Shown: positions 25,411 through 36,934 of the stretch, one piece after another | Layout: every line of letters starts with the position of its first letter | Position numbering within the stretch: position 1 is the stretch's first letter | DNA from: Pelagibius sp964472095 | Lineage (GTDB): Bacteria > Pseudomonadota > Alphaproteobacteria > Kiloniellales > Kiloniellaceae | Direction: 5' to 3' | DNA: 64,000 bases | Assembly: GCA_964472095.1 (NCBI GenBank) | Contig: CAYYIV010000008.1 | Coordinates: forward strand, 84,585-148,584 | Made by a program: the position numbers and the translations under genes | The notes under the pieces: model-generated | Database searches by the model: none | What the model was told of the DNA's origin: nothing | Seen by the model: the letters and a program-made list of their open reading frames with translations, nothing else

Positions 25411-26643
25411 GTGCACTACCACTTTCTCGACTGCGAGATCGACACCGAGACCTACGAGTTTCGCTCGGGTGGCGTACTCCAGCGGCTGGAGCCGCAGGTC
25501 TTCGATCTGCTGTGCCACCTGGTCGCAAACCCCAACCGGCTGGTCAGCCGGGACGAGCTGATCGAGAAGATCTGGGACGGGCGGATCGTCTCGGAAGCAA
25601 CGATCGCCAGCCGCATCAACGCCGCCCGCAAGGCTGTCGGCGACGACGGTCGGCGCCAGGGCGTGATCAAGACCGTCTCACGGCGCGGCATTCGCTTCCT
25701 CGCCGCCGTGCGGCGCGAATCCGCAACCGGGATGCCCGAAGCCGTCGACGGGCCGCCCGAGGCCGACTCTCCGGCCGAGGCGGCGCCTCCTGACGATCTC
25801 GTCCAGAAAGTCCGCTTCTGCCACGAACCCGACGGTACGCGCATCGCCTTTGCGACTTTCGGCGCCGGTCCGCCGCTGGTGCGCGTCGGCCACTGGATGA
25901 CCCATCTGGAGCACGACTGGCACAGTCCGATCTGGCGGCCCTTCCTCGACGAGCTCGGCAAGTCCTTCACGGTGGTCCGCTATGATCAGCGCGGAAACGG
26001 CCTCTCGGAGCGCGAGATCGACGACCTGTCGCTCGACGCTTTCGTGCGCGACCTGGAGACCGTTGTCGACAGCGCCGGCCTCGGCCGCTTCCCGATCTAT
26101 GCAAGCTCGCAGGGCGTCCCGGTCGCTCTCGAATATGCCGCCCGCCATCCCGAGCGGCTCACCTGCCTGGTGCTCCACGGCGGCTTCTTTCGCGGTCGCC
26201 TGCTGCGCTCGGAGGCGGACCGGGAACAGGGCGAGGCCTATCTCGCCCTGATGCGCCACGGCTGGGGTGCCGAAGGCTCGCAGTTCCTCCAGGCCTTCGC
26301 CTCCATCTTCGTTCCCGACGGCACGCCCGAGCAGATCCGCTCCCTGGTCAGGCTGCAGCAGATCACGACCTCCGCCGGGACCGCCGTACGCCTGCGCGAA
26401 GCCTTCGACCGCCTCGACGTGATCCAGCGGCTCGCCGGGATCGAGACGCCGACGCTTGTCGTGCACGCCCGCAACGACGGCGTGCACCCGCTCCAGCAGA
26501 GCCTCGAGATGGCCGCCATGATGCCCAACGCTGAACTCGTCGTGCTCGACACGCGCAACCACGTGATGGTGCGGCACGACCCGGCCTGGCAGGAGTTCTT
26601 CGCGGTGCTGACCCGCTTCGTCCGCGCGCACGCCGGAGAATGA
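25411..26643 (+). CDS. OmpR/CadC-type winged helix fused to alpha/beta hydrolase
   Basis: The protein is 410 aa from GTG 25411. Residues 1-95 are a winged-helix DNA-binding domain (FDLLCHLVANPNRLVSRDELIEKIWDGRIVSEATIASRINAARKAVGD), as in CadC and response regulators. After a Pro/Glu-rich linker, about 130-410 form an alpha/beta hydrolase: oxyanion region, nucleophile-elbow YASSQGV (Ser near 231), acid in HARNDGVHP and catalytic His in RNHVMV. The same fusion occurs in alphaproteobacteria next to class III adenylate cyclases. No membrane helix is seen. It may sense a hydrolysable small ligand and act directly as a transcription factor. The target is unknown. Confidence 0.88.
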   Translation: MHYHFLDCEIDTETYEFRSGGVLQRLEPQVFDLLCHLVANPNRLVSRDELIEKIWDGRIVSEATIASRINAARKAVGDDGRRQGVIKTVSRRGIRFLAAVRRESATGMPEAVDGPPEADSPAEAAPPDDLVQKVRFCHEPDGTRIAFATFGAGPPLVRVGHWMTHLEHDWHSPIWRPFLDELGKSFTVVRYDQRGNGLSEREIDDLSLDAFVRDLETVVDSAGLGRFPIYASSQGVPVALEYAARHPERLTCLVLHGGFFRGRLLRSEADREQGEAYLALMRHGWGAEGSQFLQAFASIFVPDGTPEQIRSLVRLQQITTSAGTAVRLREAFDRLDVIQRLAGIETPTLVVHARNDGVHPLQQSLEMAAMMPNAELVVLDTRNHVMVRHDPAWQEFFAVLTRFVRAHAGE

Positions 26644-26734
26644 CCGGGCGGGTGCTCAGTCCGGCAAGCGCAGCACCTGTGGCGCTCATGCGCCCGCAAC
26701 GCCAACGCCAGCACCTTCGATGCTCCGATGAAGG

Positions 26735-26767
26735 AACGGCGGGGATCGCTCCCCGCCGTTTTCGTTT
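26735..26767 (+). terminator. Rho-independent terminator
   Basis: A perfect 10-bp stem AACGGCGGGG (26735-26744) / CCCCGCCGTT (26751-26760) with a 6-nt loop is followed by TTCGTTT. It lies about 90 bp after the hydrolase-fusion stop, between convergent genes. Confidence 0.75.
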
Positions 26768-26791
26768 GCGACTGATGCTGCGGCGTAGCCC

Positions 26792-27874
26792 CTACGCCGA
26801 CACCCCCTCAACGTACCAGTCCATGCCGAGCAGGTCGCCGTCAGGGATGGTCTGGCCGGCCGGGATCTTCTCGGCGCCGGACTGGTCGTTGATCGGGCCG
26901 GTGAAGGGGTGCAGGGAGCCGTCGATGATGCCCTTGCGCACGGCTTCGGCGGCCTCGACCGCCTCGGCCGGCAGGCGCGGGTTGTAGGGCGACATCTCGA
27001 CCATGCCCTCCTTGAAGCCGTACCAGACGTCGGAGGTCTGCCAGTTGCCGTCGAGCACCGCCTTCACGCGCTCGATGTAGTACGGGGCCCAGACATCGAG
27101 AATCGCCGTCGCGTGATGTTCCGGTGCGAAGCTCGACATGTCGGAGGCCTGGCCGAAGCACCAGACGCCGCGGCTGCCGGCGGTCTGGATCGGCGCCGGG
27201 CTGTCGGTGTGCTGGGTGATGACGTCGCAACCCTGATCGATCAGCGCCTTCGTCGCATCGGCCTCCTTGCCCGGGTCGTACCAGGAGTTCACCCAGACCA
27301 CCTTGATCTCGGCGTCGGGGCGCACCTTGCGGGCGGCCAGGATGAAGGCGTTGATGCCCATCACCACCTCGGGGATCGGGAAGGAGGCGATGTAGCCGAA
27401 CTTGCCGGTCTGGGTCACATGGCCGGCGATGGTGCCGATGACGGCGCGGCCCTCGTAGAAGCGCGCGTTGTAGATGGCGAGGTTCGGGGCCGACTGGAAG
27501 CCGGTCGCATGCTCGAACATCACGTCGGGGAACTGCTTGGCGACGCGCACCGTCGGGTTCATGAAGCCGAAGGAGGTGGTGAAGATCAGCTTGTGGCCGG
27601 AGGTGGCGAGCTGGCGGATGACGCGGTCGGCGTCCGGCCCCTCGTCGACGTTCTCGACGTAGCTGGTCGTCACCCGGTCGCCGAATTCGGCCTCGATGGC
27701 GCGGCGGCCGACGTCATGGCCGTGGGTCCAGCCGAAGTCGCCGATCGGGCCGACGTAGACGAAGCCGACCTTCAGGGGGTCGGCGGCGAAGGCAGCCGGG
27801 CCGCCCAGCGAAAGGGCGCCCGCCGCGGCGGTGCTGCCCGCCAGGAAATGGCGGCGCGAAAGGTCCTTGAACAT
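26792..27874 (-). CDS. BMP-family ABC transporter substrate-binding protein (purine/nucleoside type)
   Basis: The protein is 360 aa with a twin-arginine signal (DLSRRHFLAGSTAAAGAL) and a PnrA/BMP fold (KVGFVYVGPIGDFGWTHGHDVGRR; FTTSFGFMNPTVRVAKQFPDVMFEHATG). These periplasmic proteins bind nucleosides or purine bases. It is the last gene of a minus-strand block xdhA-xdhB-ATPase-permease-permease-BMP. The import system thus shares an operon with xanthine dehydrogenase and probably brings in xanthine, hypoxanthine, urate or nucleosides. Confidence 0.92.
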   Translation of the reverse strand: MFKDLSRRHFLAGSTAAAGALSLGGPAAFAADPLKVGFVYVGPIGDFGWTHGHDVGRRAIEAEFGDRVTTSYVENVDEGPDADRVIRQLATSGHKLIFTTSFGFMNPTVRVAKQFPDVMFEHATGFQSAPNLAIYNARFYEGRAVIGTIAGHVTQTGKFGYIASFPIPEVVMGINAFILAARKVRPDAEIKVVWVNSWYDPGKEADATKALIDQGCDVITQHTDSPAPIQTAGSRGVWCFGQASDMSSFAPEHHATAILDVWAPYYIERVKAVLDGNWQTSDVWYGFKEGMVEMSPYNPRLPAEAVEAAEAVRKGIIDGSLHPFTGPINDQSGAEKIPAGQTIPDGDLLGMDWYVEGVSA

Positions 27875-27919
27875 GAAAAGCCTCCTTGTTGAGTCTTCGT
27901 TGAGAGCGTTTGTCGTTAG

Positions 27920-28849
27920 CTAAGTTGATGGCCTAAATGGCTTGCCAAGGCAAGCGGGGGCGTTGAGGCGGCCCTTCCAGGGCCCGGCGGCGATGATGGT
28001 CAGTACCAGGATGGTCGCCAGGTAGGGCAGCATGGACATCACCTGGGAAGGAATGCCGATCCCCCCGGCCCCCTGGCTGTACAGCTGGGCGATGGTGATG
28101 CCGCCGAAGAGGTAGGCGCCGGCCAGCAGGCGCCACGGCCGCCAGGAGGAGAACACCACCAGGGCCAGCGCGATCCAGCCGCGCCCGGCGGTCATGCCCT
28201 CGGCCCACATGGGCGTGTAGGAGAGCGACAGGAAGGCGCCACCGAGCCCCGCCATGGCGCCGCCGAAGAGCACGGCCTTGTAGCGCACGGCGATGACGTC
28301 GTAGCCGATCGAGTGGGCCGAGATGTCCGATTCCCCGACGGCGCGCAGGATCATGCCGGCACGCGAGCGCTTGAGGAACCAGGCGACCGCCGCCACCGCG
28401 GCGAGGGCGAGGTAGACCAGGGCGTCGTGGCCGAACAGCAGCGGGCCGAACAGCGGCAGATCGCTGACGCCGGGGATGGCGAGCTTCGGCAGCGCCGCGA
28501 CGGGCACGCCGACGAAGCCGGCGCCGAGCAGCGACGACAGGCCGAGGCCGAAGATGGTGAGCGCCAGGCCGGTCGCCACCTGGTTGGCGGCCAGGGTCAG
28601 GGTCAGCACGCCCAAGATGAAGGCCATGCCCATGCCGGCGGCCGCGCCGACCACGATGCCGAGGGTGCTTGAGCCGGTGGTCACGGCGACGGCGAAGGCG
28701 GCGACGGCGCCGAGGATCATCATGCCCTCGACGCCGAGGTTGAGGACGCCGGACTTCTCCACCACCAGCTCGCCCAGCGCCGCGAAGACCAGCGGCGTGG
28801 CGGCACTGATGACGGTCAACAAGATGGGGGCGAGAACTTCGAAGCTCAT
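27920..28849 (-). CDS. ABC transporter permease (nucleoside/BMP type, second subunit)
   Basis: The protein is 309 aa with 8-9 membrane helices. LGELVVEKSGVLNLGVEGMMILGA near the N-terminus is the signature of the branched-chain/nucleoside permease family subunit 2 (NupQ/YufQ-like). It lies 6 bp after the first permease stop and is part of the purine importer operon. Confidence 0.92.
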   Translation of the reverse strand: MSFEVLAPILLTVISAATPLVFAALGELVVEKSGVLNLGVEGMMILGAVAAFAVAVTTGSSTLGIVVGAAAGMGMAFILGVLTLTLAANQVATGLALTIFGLGLSSLLGAGFVGVPVAALPKLAIPGVSDLPLFGPLLFGHDALVYLALAAVAAVAWFLKRSRAGMILRAVGESDISAHSIGYDVIAVRYKAVLFGGAMAGLGGAFLSLSYTPMWAEGMTAGRGWIALALVVFSSWRPWRLLAGAYLFGGITIAQLYSQGAGGIGIPSQVMSMLPYLATILVLTIIAAGPWKGRLNAPACLGKPFRPST

Positions 28850-28855
28850 GGATCC

Positions 28856-29936
28856 CTACCCCGCCGCTTGCGGCCGGGCGGCCGGCGCGCGCAGGCGCAG
28901 GCGGTAGCGCACCAGGAAGTCGGAGGCCAGCAGGAAGAACAGCAGAAGGCCCTGGAACACGCCGGTCACCGCCTGCGGCAGGCCGACCTCGACCTGGGCG
29001 GTCTCGCCGCCGATGTAGGAGAGCGCCATCAAGAGGCCGGAGAGGATGATTCCCAGGGGATGCAGCCGGCCGAGGAAAGCGACGATGATGGCGGTGAAGC
29101 CGTAGCCGGGGGAGACCACCGGGATCAGCTGGCCGATCGGCCCGGCCACCTCGAAGAGCCCGGCCAAACCCGCAAGACCGCCGCTCAAGAGCAGGCAGAA
29201 CCACACGATGCGCGACGCGTTGAAGCCGGCGAAGCGCGCCGCCGCCGGCGCCTGGCCCAGCACCCGCACCTGGAAGCCGATGATGGTGAAGGTCATCATC
29301 ACCCAGCCGGCCACCGCGATGGCCAGGGCGACGAGGGTGCCGAGGTGCATGCGCGTGCCGTCCAGGATGAGCGGCAGCAGGGCGGCGTCGCCGAACATGC
29401 GCGACTGCGGGAAATTGAAACCCAGCGGGTCTTTCAGCGGTCCGTAGACGAGGGTCGAGAGGAAGAGCGTCGCGACATAGGTCAGCATCAGGCTGGTCAG
29501 GATCTCGTTCACCCCGAAGCGGGTCTTCAGGAAGGCCGGCACCGCGGCGTAGGCCATGCCGCCGGCGACGCCGGCAAGGCACATCAGCGGCAGGGTGACG
29601 AAAGACTCCTCGCCCCAGAAGGAGAGCGCCACCACGCCACCGGCGATGGCACCGACGGTGAGCTGACCCTCGGCGCCGATGTTCCAGACGTTGGCGCGGA
29701 AGCCGACGGCAAGCCCGACGCCGATCATGATGAGCGGGGCCGCCTTCACCATCAGCTCGCTCCAGCCGTAGAGACTGAGCAGCGGCGAGATGAAGAAGTG
29801 GTAGAGCGCCCGCAAGGGGTCGTAGCCCATGGCGAGAAATATGAAGAAACCGGCGACCACGGTGAGCCCCACGGCGAGCAGTGGCGTCGAATAGAACAGG
29901 CTGCGCGGGATCTCCCGCCGCGCCTCGATCTTCAGG

Positions 29937-29947
<11 letters not shown>
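28856..29947 (-). CDS. ABC transporter permease (nucleoside/BMP type, first subunit)
   Basis: The protein is 363 aa with 9-10 membrane helices (NupP/YufP-like). VGFRANVWNIGAEGQLTVGAI and LKTRFGVNEILTSLMLTYVA are family-specific. ATG 29947 overlaps the end of the ATPase gene by 11 bp, so the two are translationally coupled. Confidence 0.92.
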
Positions 29948-31498
<1,551 letters not shown>

Positions 31499-31502
<4 letters not shown>

Positions 31503-33835
31503 GCGACCCTTCCGTCGAGTGCAGCCGCCTCGGCGCGCAGCCGCTCGATGGTCATCAGCACGCGCTCCGGCGTCGCCGGCGCGTCGAGCCGCGGGCAGAT
31601 GCGGTGATCGGCGACGCTGGCGACGGCGTCGGATAGCGCGTGCAGCACCGAGATCGCCAGCATCAACGGCGGCTCGCCGACCGCCTTGGAGCGATAGATG
31701 GTCTCCTCGCGGTTGGGGCTGTCCTTCAGCAGCTCGACATTGAAGATGCGCGGGCGGTCGCCGCAGGCGGGGATCTTGTAGGTCGAGGGGGCGTGGGTGC
31801 GCAGGCATCCCTTGTCGTCCCACCACAGCTCCTCGGTGGTGAGCCAGCCGGCGCCCTGAACGAAGCCACCCTCGATCTGGCCGAGGTCGAGCGCCGGGTT
31901 CAGCGAGCTGCCGACATCGTGCAGGATGTCCACCCGATCGATGCGGTACTCGCCGGTCAACGTATCGACGACCACCTCGCAGGCGGCCGCGCCGTAGGAG
32001 TAGTAGTAGAATGGCCGCCCTTTGCCGGCGGCACGGTCCCAGTGGATCTTCGGCGTCTTGTAGAAGCCGGTCGAGGAGAGCGAGACGCGGGCCATGTAGG
32101 CGGCGTTCACGAAGTCGGCGAAGGCGATCTTCTGATTGCCGACACGCACGAAACCCGGCAGGAATTCGACCTGGTCCGCCGGCAGCTCCCAGTGCTCGCG
32201 GGCGAAGTCGACGAGGCGCGCCTTGATGGTGTTGCAGGCGGCCAGCGCCGCCATGCCGTTGATGTCGGAGCCCGATGACGCCGCCGTCGCCGAGGTGTTC
32301 GGCACCTTGCCGGTCGAGGTGGCGGTGATGCGGACCCTGTCGATATCGACCTGGAAGGCCTCGGCCACCACCTGCGCCACCTTGGTGTAGAGCCCCTGCC
32401 CCATCTCGGTGCCGCCGTGGTTCAAGTGGATGGAGCCGTCGCGGTAGATGTGCACCAGGGCGCCGGCCTGGTTGTAGGCGGTGAGCGTGAAGGAGATGCC
32501 GAACTTCACCGGTGTCAGCGCGAGGCCGCGCTTCAGCACCGGCGAAGCCTTGTTGAAAGCCTGGATCGCCTCGCGCCGCGCCCAGTAGGCGCAGTCGGCC
32601 TCCAGCTTGGCGATGATCTCCGGCGCGATGTTGTCCTCGACCTGCTGGTGGTAGGGGGTGATGTCGCGCCCGGGCCCGTACAGGTTTCGCCGGCGCACCT
32701 CCAGCGGGTCCTTGCCGAGGGCGAAGGCGATCTCCTCGATCAGGCGCTCGCCACCGATCATGCCCTGCGGCCCTCCGAAGCCGCGGAAGGCGGTGTGGGA
32801 GCAGGTATTGGTCTTCAGCGGTTCGGAGGCCAGCCGCACAGCGGGGAAGTAGTAGCAGTTGTCGGCATGGAACAGCGTGCGGTCGGTGACCGGGCCGGAG
32901 AGATCGGCCGACCAGCCGCAGCGCGCTGCATAGGTCATGTCGACGGCGACAATGCGCCCTGCGTCGTCGAAGCCGACGTCGTAGTCGATGAGGAAGTCGT
33001 GGCGCTTGCCGGTGATGACGAAGTCGTCGTCGCGGTCGGGGCGGATCTTGGCGGCGCGGCCGGTCTTCTTGGCGACCAGGGCGGCGACCGCGGCGAAGAG
33101 GTTGCCCTGCGTCTCCTTGCCGCCGAAGGCGCCACCCATGCGGCGGACCTCCGTCGTCACCGCGTTGGCCGGCACGCCCAGCGCTCCGGCCACCATGGTC
33201 TGGATCTCGGTCGGGTGCTGGGTCGAGCAGATCACCCTCACCTCGTCGTCCTCGCCGGGAATTGCCAGCGCGATCTGGCTTTCCAGGTAGAAATGCTCCT
33301 GCCCGCCGACACTCATCTGCCCCGTGATCCGCCGCGGCGCCTTCGCCAGGGCCGAGGCCGCATCGCCGCGGGCCAGCGTCATCGGCTCCGTCACCATGAC
33401 GCCGCGCGCCTTGGCCTCGGCGAAGCTCAGCACCGGCGGCAGTTCCTCGTAGTCGATCTCCGCCAGGCACACGGCGCGGCGCGCCTGGTCGCGGGTTGCC
33501 GCCGCCACCACGAAGATCGGTTGGCCGGCGTACTCGACGTTCCCGTCGGCCAGGATCGGCTCGTCGTGGCGGTGGGTCGGGCTGATGTCGTTCGCGCCGG
33601 GAATGTCGGCGGCGGTCAGTACCAGGGCGACACCCGGCGCCGCCCGCACGGCGTCCAGGTTCACCTGTTTGAGCCGGGCGTGAGCGACGCTGGAGAGGCC
33701 GAGGCAGAGGTGAAGCAGGCCCTGCGGCTCCGGCAGATCGTCCACATAGGCGGCCGCACCGGCCACGTGCTTGTGGCCGCTGTCGTGCCGCTGGGCGCTG
33801 TGGACGCCGCCTTTGATTGCCACTTCCCCGCTCAC
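31499..33835 (-). CDS. xdhB: Xanthine dehydrogenase molybdopterin-binding subunit
   Basis: The protein is 778 aa and binds Mo-pterin. The pattern QEHFYLESQIALAIP, the glycine-rich RRMGGAFGGKE (about residue 235), HTAFRGFGGPQG and the C-terminal GEPPLMLAISVLHALSDA are those of bacterial XdhB. With XdhA it oxidises hypoxanthine to xanthine and urate, passing electrons via Fe-S centres and FAD to NAD+. It is transcribed after xdhA with a 99-bp gap and overlaps the transporter ATPase by ATGA. The usual maturation gene xdhC is not in the window. Confidence 0.96.
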
Positions 33836-33934
33836 TGCCGCATCCCTTGCTCCGAAGTCGACTGTTCCGCCGACCTTAGTCTTGGGAACCCTCCGGAATG
33901 ATCACACCACGAGGGGCCGCAAGAAAAGTCTCCG

Positions 33935-35407
33935 CTACTGGGCAAGCCTCCCTCGACCCACAAGTCTTGTGACGCTTGTCGGGTCGGTCGTCTCGATGAA
34001 ATAGCGGCGCAGCAGATTCTGCGCCACTTTCAGCCGATAGGCGCTGCCGGCGCGCCAGTCGGTGATCGGCTGGAAGTCTTCGACGAGCGCGGCCATGGCA
34101 TCTGCGACCGTGGCCTCGTTCCAGGGTCGACCAACAAGGGCGCCCTCGGCCGCTGCCGCCCGCCTGGGGGTAGCGGCGAGGCCGCCGTAAGCGAGCCGCG
34201 CAAGCGTCACGCGACCGGCGTCGATGGTCAGGCTGAAAGCGCCGAGCACTGCCGTGATGTCCTGGTCGAAGCGCTTGGAGACCTTGTAGGCGCGGAACTG
34301 CGCGCCTGCCGGCGGCAGCGGAAGGTCGATGCGCTCGACCAGCTCGCCCGGCGCGCGATCCTGCCGGCCGTAGTCGAGGAAGAAGTCCTGCAGCGGCAGC
34401 GAGCGCCGCTCCCTACCCTTGCGCAGGTGCAGGGTGGCGCCGGCGGCGATCAGCAGCGGTGGCGAGTCGCCGATGGGCGAGCCGTTGGCAACGTTGCCGC
34501 CGATCGTACCGACGTTGCGGATCTGCACCGAGCCGAGGCGGCGGATCACCTCGCCCATGTCGGGGTAGTGCTTCGCCAGCACCGCCATGGCCTCGCTGTA
34601 GGTGACTCCGGCGCCGATCTCGATGCCCACGGCGGTCTCGGCAATGCGCGCCAGCTCGGCGACGCGGCCGGCATAGATGACAGTCTGCGGCCGTTGGAGA
34701 CCCTTCGTCACCCAGAGGCCGACGTCGGTCGAGCCGGCGGTGAGCGTCGCCTCCGGATGCTCTGCGTAGAGCGCGGCCAGTTCGTCGAGGCTCGATGGTG
34801 CGAAGAAGCGCCGCCCTGCCGCTCCGTCAGCGACCGCGACGGTCTCGCCGTCCTGCAGCGCAGCAAGCTGCTTCACGGTCGTCGTTTCCCCTGCGGCGAA
34901 GGCATCGTCGCGCGGGGCCATCGCATAGGCACGCTGTGCCGCGCGCACGATCGGGGCATAGCCGGTGCAGCGGCAGAGGTTGCCAGCCAGGATGTCGTCG
35001 ATGGTGGTCTCGTCCGGTGCCTCGGCGTGGTCGCGGGTCATGGCGAAGAGCGACATGACGAAGCCCGGTGTGCAGAAACCGCACTGCGAACCATGACAGT
35101 CCACCATGGCCTGCTGCACCGGGTGCAACTGCCCCGCCTTGGCGAGATGCTCCACGGTGAGTAGTTGGCAGCCGTCCAGCGTGCCGAGAAACTGGATGCA
35201 GGCATTGACGGCCCGGTAGCGCAGCCGGTCGCCGTGGGGACACGCCACCACCACGGTGCAGGCGCCGCAGTCGCCCTCGTTGCAACCTTCCTTGGTTCCG
35301 GTCAGGTGCTCGACCTGGCGCAGGTAGTCGAGCACGGTCATGGTGGGGTCGAGCTGCGAAAGGCTGCGCGGCGCGTCGTCCAGCAGGAATCGGATTTCGC
35401 CGCGCAA
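33935..35407 (-). CDS. xdhA: Xanthine dehydrogenase Fe-S/FAD subunit
   Basis: The protein is 490 aa. The first [2Fe-2S] domain has CNEGDCGACTV and the second CGFCTPGFVMS with CRCTGYAPIV, covering about 1-160. The FAD-binding domain follows with TLTAGSTDVGLWV and TIGGNVANGSPIGDSPP, then a CO-dehydrogenase-flavoprotein C-terminal domain (FRAYKVSKRFDQDI). It receives electrons from XdhB. It starts 4 bp after uraH, so uraH-xdhA are tightly linked and the transcript continues into xdhB and the purine importer. Confidence 0.96.
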   Translation of the reverse strand: MRGEIRFLLDDAPRSLSQLDPTMTVLDYLRQVEHLTGTKEGCNEGDCGACTVVVACPHGDRLRYRAVNACIQFLGTLDGCQLLTVEHLAKAGQLHPVQQAMVDCHGSQCGFCTPGFVMSLFAMTRDHAEAPDETTIDDILAGNLCRCTGYAPIVRAAQRAYAMAPRDDAFAAGETTTVKQLAALQDGETVAVADGAAGRRFFAPSSLDELAALYAEHPEATLTAGSTDVGLWVTKGLQRPQTVIYAGRVAELARIAETAVGIEIGAGVTYSEAMAVLAKHYPDMGEVIRRLGSVQIRNVGTIGGNVANGSPIGDSPPLLIAAGATLHLRKGRERRSLPLQDFFLDYGRQDRAPGELVERIDLPLPPAGAQFRAYKVSKRFDQDITAVLGAFSLTIDAGRVTLARLAYGGLAATPRRAAAAEGALVGRPWNEATVADAMAALVEDFQPITDWRAGSAYRLKVAQNLLRRYFIETTDPTSVTRLVGRGRLAQ

Positions 35408-35411
35408 GGTC

Positions 35412-35768
35412 TCAGCTTCCCCGGTAGGTGGAATAACCGTAGGGCGAGATCAGCAGTGGCACGTGATAGTGCTGGCCGGGCTCGGCGATGCCGAAGCGGA
35501 TCGGCACCACGTCGAGGAAGGGCGGCTCCGGCAGGTTGGTGCCGGCGGCGCGAAAGTAGTCGGCGACATGGAACACCAGTTCGTAGGCCCCGGCGGCAAA
35601 GGCGGCGCCTTCCAACACCGGGCCGGCGCAGCGGCCGTCGGCGTTGGTCTCCAGGCTGACCAGGGCCTCCCGCGCGCCGGCGGCGAGGCGAAAGGCCTCG
35701 ATGCGGATGCCCGCCGCCGGGCGTCCGCGCGCCGTGTCGAGGACATGGGTGGTCAGTCTGCCTGCCAT
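35412..35768 (-). CDS. uraH: 5-hydroxyisourate hydrolase (transthyretin-like)
   Basis: The protein is 118 aa. It hydrolyses 5-hydroxyisourate, the product of urate oxidation by PuuD, to OHCU. N-terminal LTTHVLDTARGRPAAGI (catalytic His), central YELVFHVADYF and the diagnostic C-terminal tetrapeptide YRGS (HYHVPLLISPYGYSTYRGS) identify it. There is no signal peptide, so the enzyme is cytoplasmic. It is first in the minus-strand purine operon and divergent from puuE. Confidence 0.96.
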   Translation of the reverse strand: MAGRLTTHVLDTARGRPAAGIRIEAFRLAAGAREALVSLETNADGRCAGPVLEGAAFAAGAYELVFHVADYFRAAGTNLPEPPFLDVVPIRFGIAEPGQHYHVPLLISPYGYSTYRGS

Positions 35769-36025
35769 TTCGTTCCCCCTCCCGATCAGCCTTGCTTTAC
35801 TTGCCCTTTACGGGGCGAACCTGATTGAATACAGGTGCTCGGTGCTTGTCGCTGACCTTCTGAGTCGGTTAAGTCTCGCGGGTTGCGACAGCTGACGGAA
35901 GACTACTCCCTCCGGAAGCAGTTTCAAAAAAAACATGCAAATTCAGCCGCGTTCATCTGCGTTACTATGATGAGGGGTGTTGCAGCCCAGGCCAGCGGCG
36001 ACACTGAAGGGGCCACAACAAGACG
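35769..36025. promoter_or_regulatory. Divergent promoter region of the purine-catabolic operons
   Basis: These 257 bp separate uraH (minus) and puuE (plus) and must hold both promoters. The stretch GGTTAAGTCTCGCGGGTTGCGACAGC is GC-rich and partly palindromic, flanked by AT-rich segments (TTTCAAAAAAAACATGCAAATTC to the right). I cannot call reliable -35/-10 pairs or a known operator. Confidence 0.4.
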
Positions 36026-36934
36026 ATGACCGGCGATTACCCGCGCGACCTCATTGGCTACGGCGAGGCGCCGCCCGACCCTCACTGGCCGGGCGGCGCC
36101 CGCCTCGCCGTGCAGTTCGTCATCAATTACGAGGAAGGCGGCGAGAACAACATCCTCCACGGCGACGCCGCCTCGGAAGCCTTCCTTTCGGAGATCGTCG
36201 GCGCCCAGCCCTGGCCCGGCCAGCGCCACATGAACATGGAGTCGATCTACGAGTACGGCAGCCGCGCCGGCTTCTGGCGCCTGCACCGCCTGTTCACGGC
36301 GGCCGGCGTGCCGGTTACGGTCTACGGCGTCGCTACCGCGTTGCAGCGCAACCCGGCGGCCGTCGCCGCCATGCAGCGCGCCGGCTGGGAGATCGCCTCC
36401 CACGGCCTGAAGTGGATCGAGTACAAGGACTTCGCCAAGGAAGAAGAGCGCGCCCACCTGGACGAGGCGATCCGCATCCATACGGAGGTGACCGGCGAGC
36501 GGCCGCTCGGCTGGTACACCGGACGCAACTCCATCCACAGCCTGGACCTGGTGATGGAGGATGGCGGCTTCCTCTATTCCGCCGATTCCTATGCCGACGA
36601 CCTGCCCTACTGGGTCGCCGGACCGCAGGGGCCACATCTTGTCGTGCCCTACACCCTCGACGCCAACGACATGCGCTTTGCGACGCCGCAGGGCTTCAAC
36701 GCCGGCGACCAGTTCTTCGCCTACCTGAAGGACTCCTTCGACCTGCTCTATGCCGAAGGCAAAGCCGGTGCACCGAAGATGATGTCGGTCGGCCTGCACT
36801 GCCGCCTCGCCGGGCGGCCCGGCCGCGCCGCGGCACTGGCCCGCTTCCTCGATTACGTGATGTCGCACGACGGCGTCTGGCCGGCCCGGCGCATCGACAT
36901 CGCCCGCCACTGGCACGAGAAGCACAAGCCTTGA
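36026..36934 (+). CDS. puuE: Allantoinase PuuE (polysaccharide-deacetylase-like)
   Basis: The protein is 302 aa. It belongs to the metal-independent NodB-fold allantoinases that open allantoin to allantoate. The N-terminus (YPRDLIGYGEAPPDPHWPGGARLAVQFVINYEEGGE), YEYGSRAGFWRLHRLF, EIASHGLKWIEY and GWYTGRNSIHS are diagnostic. First gene of the plus-strand operon; its stop overlaps the TTG start of uraD. Confidence 0.95.
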   Translation: MTGDYPRDLIGYGEAPPDPHWPGGARLAVQFVINYEEGGENNILHGDAASEAFLSEIVGAQPWPGQRHMNMESIYEYGSRAGFWRLHRLFTAAGVPVTVYGVATALQRNPAAVAAMQRAGWEIASHGLKWIEYKDFAKEEERAHLDEAIRIHTEVTGERPLGWYTGRNSIHSLDLVMEDGGFLYSADSYADDLPYWVAGPQGPHLVVPYTLDANDMRFATPQGFNAGDQFFAYLKDSFDLLYAEGKAGAPKMMSVGLHCRLAGRPGRAAALARFLDYVMSHDGVWPARRIDIARHWHEKHKP

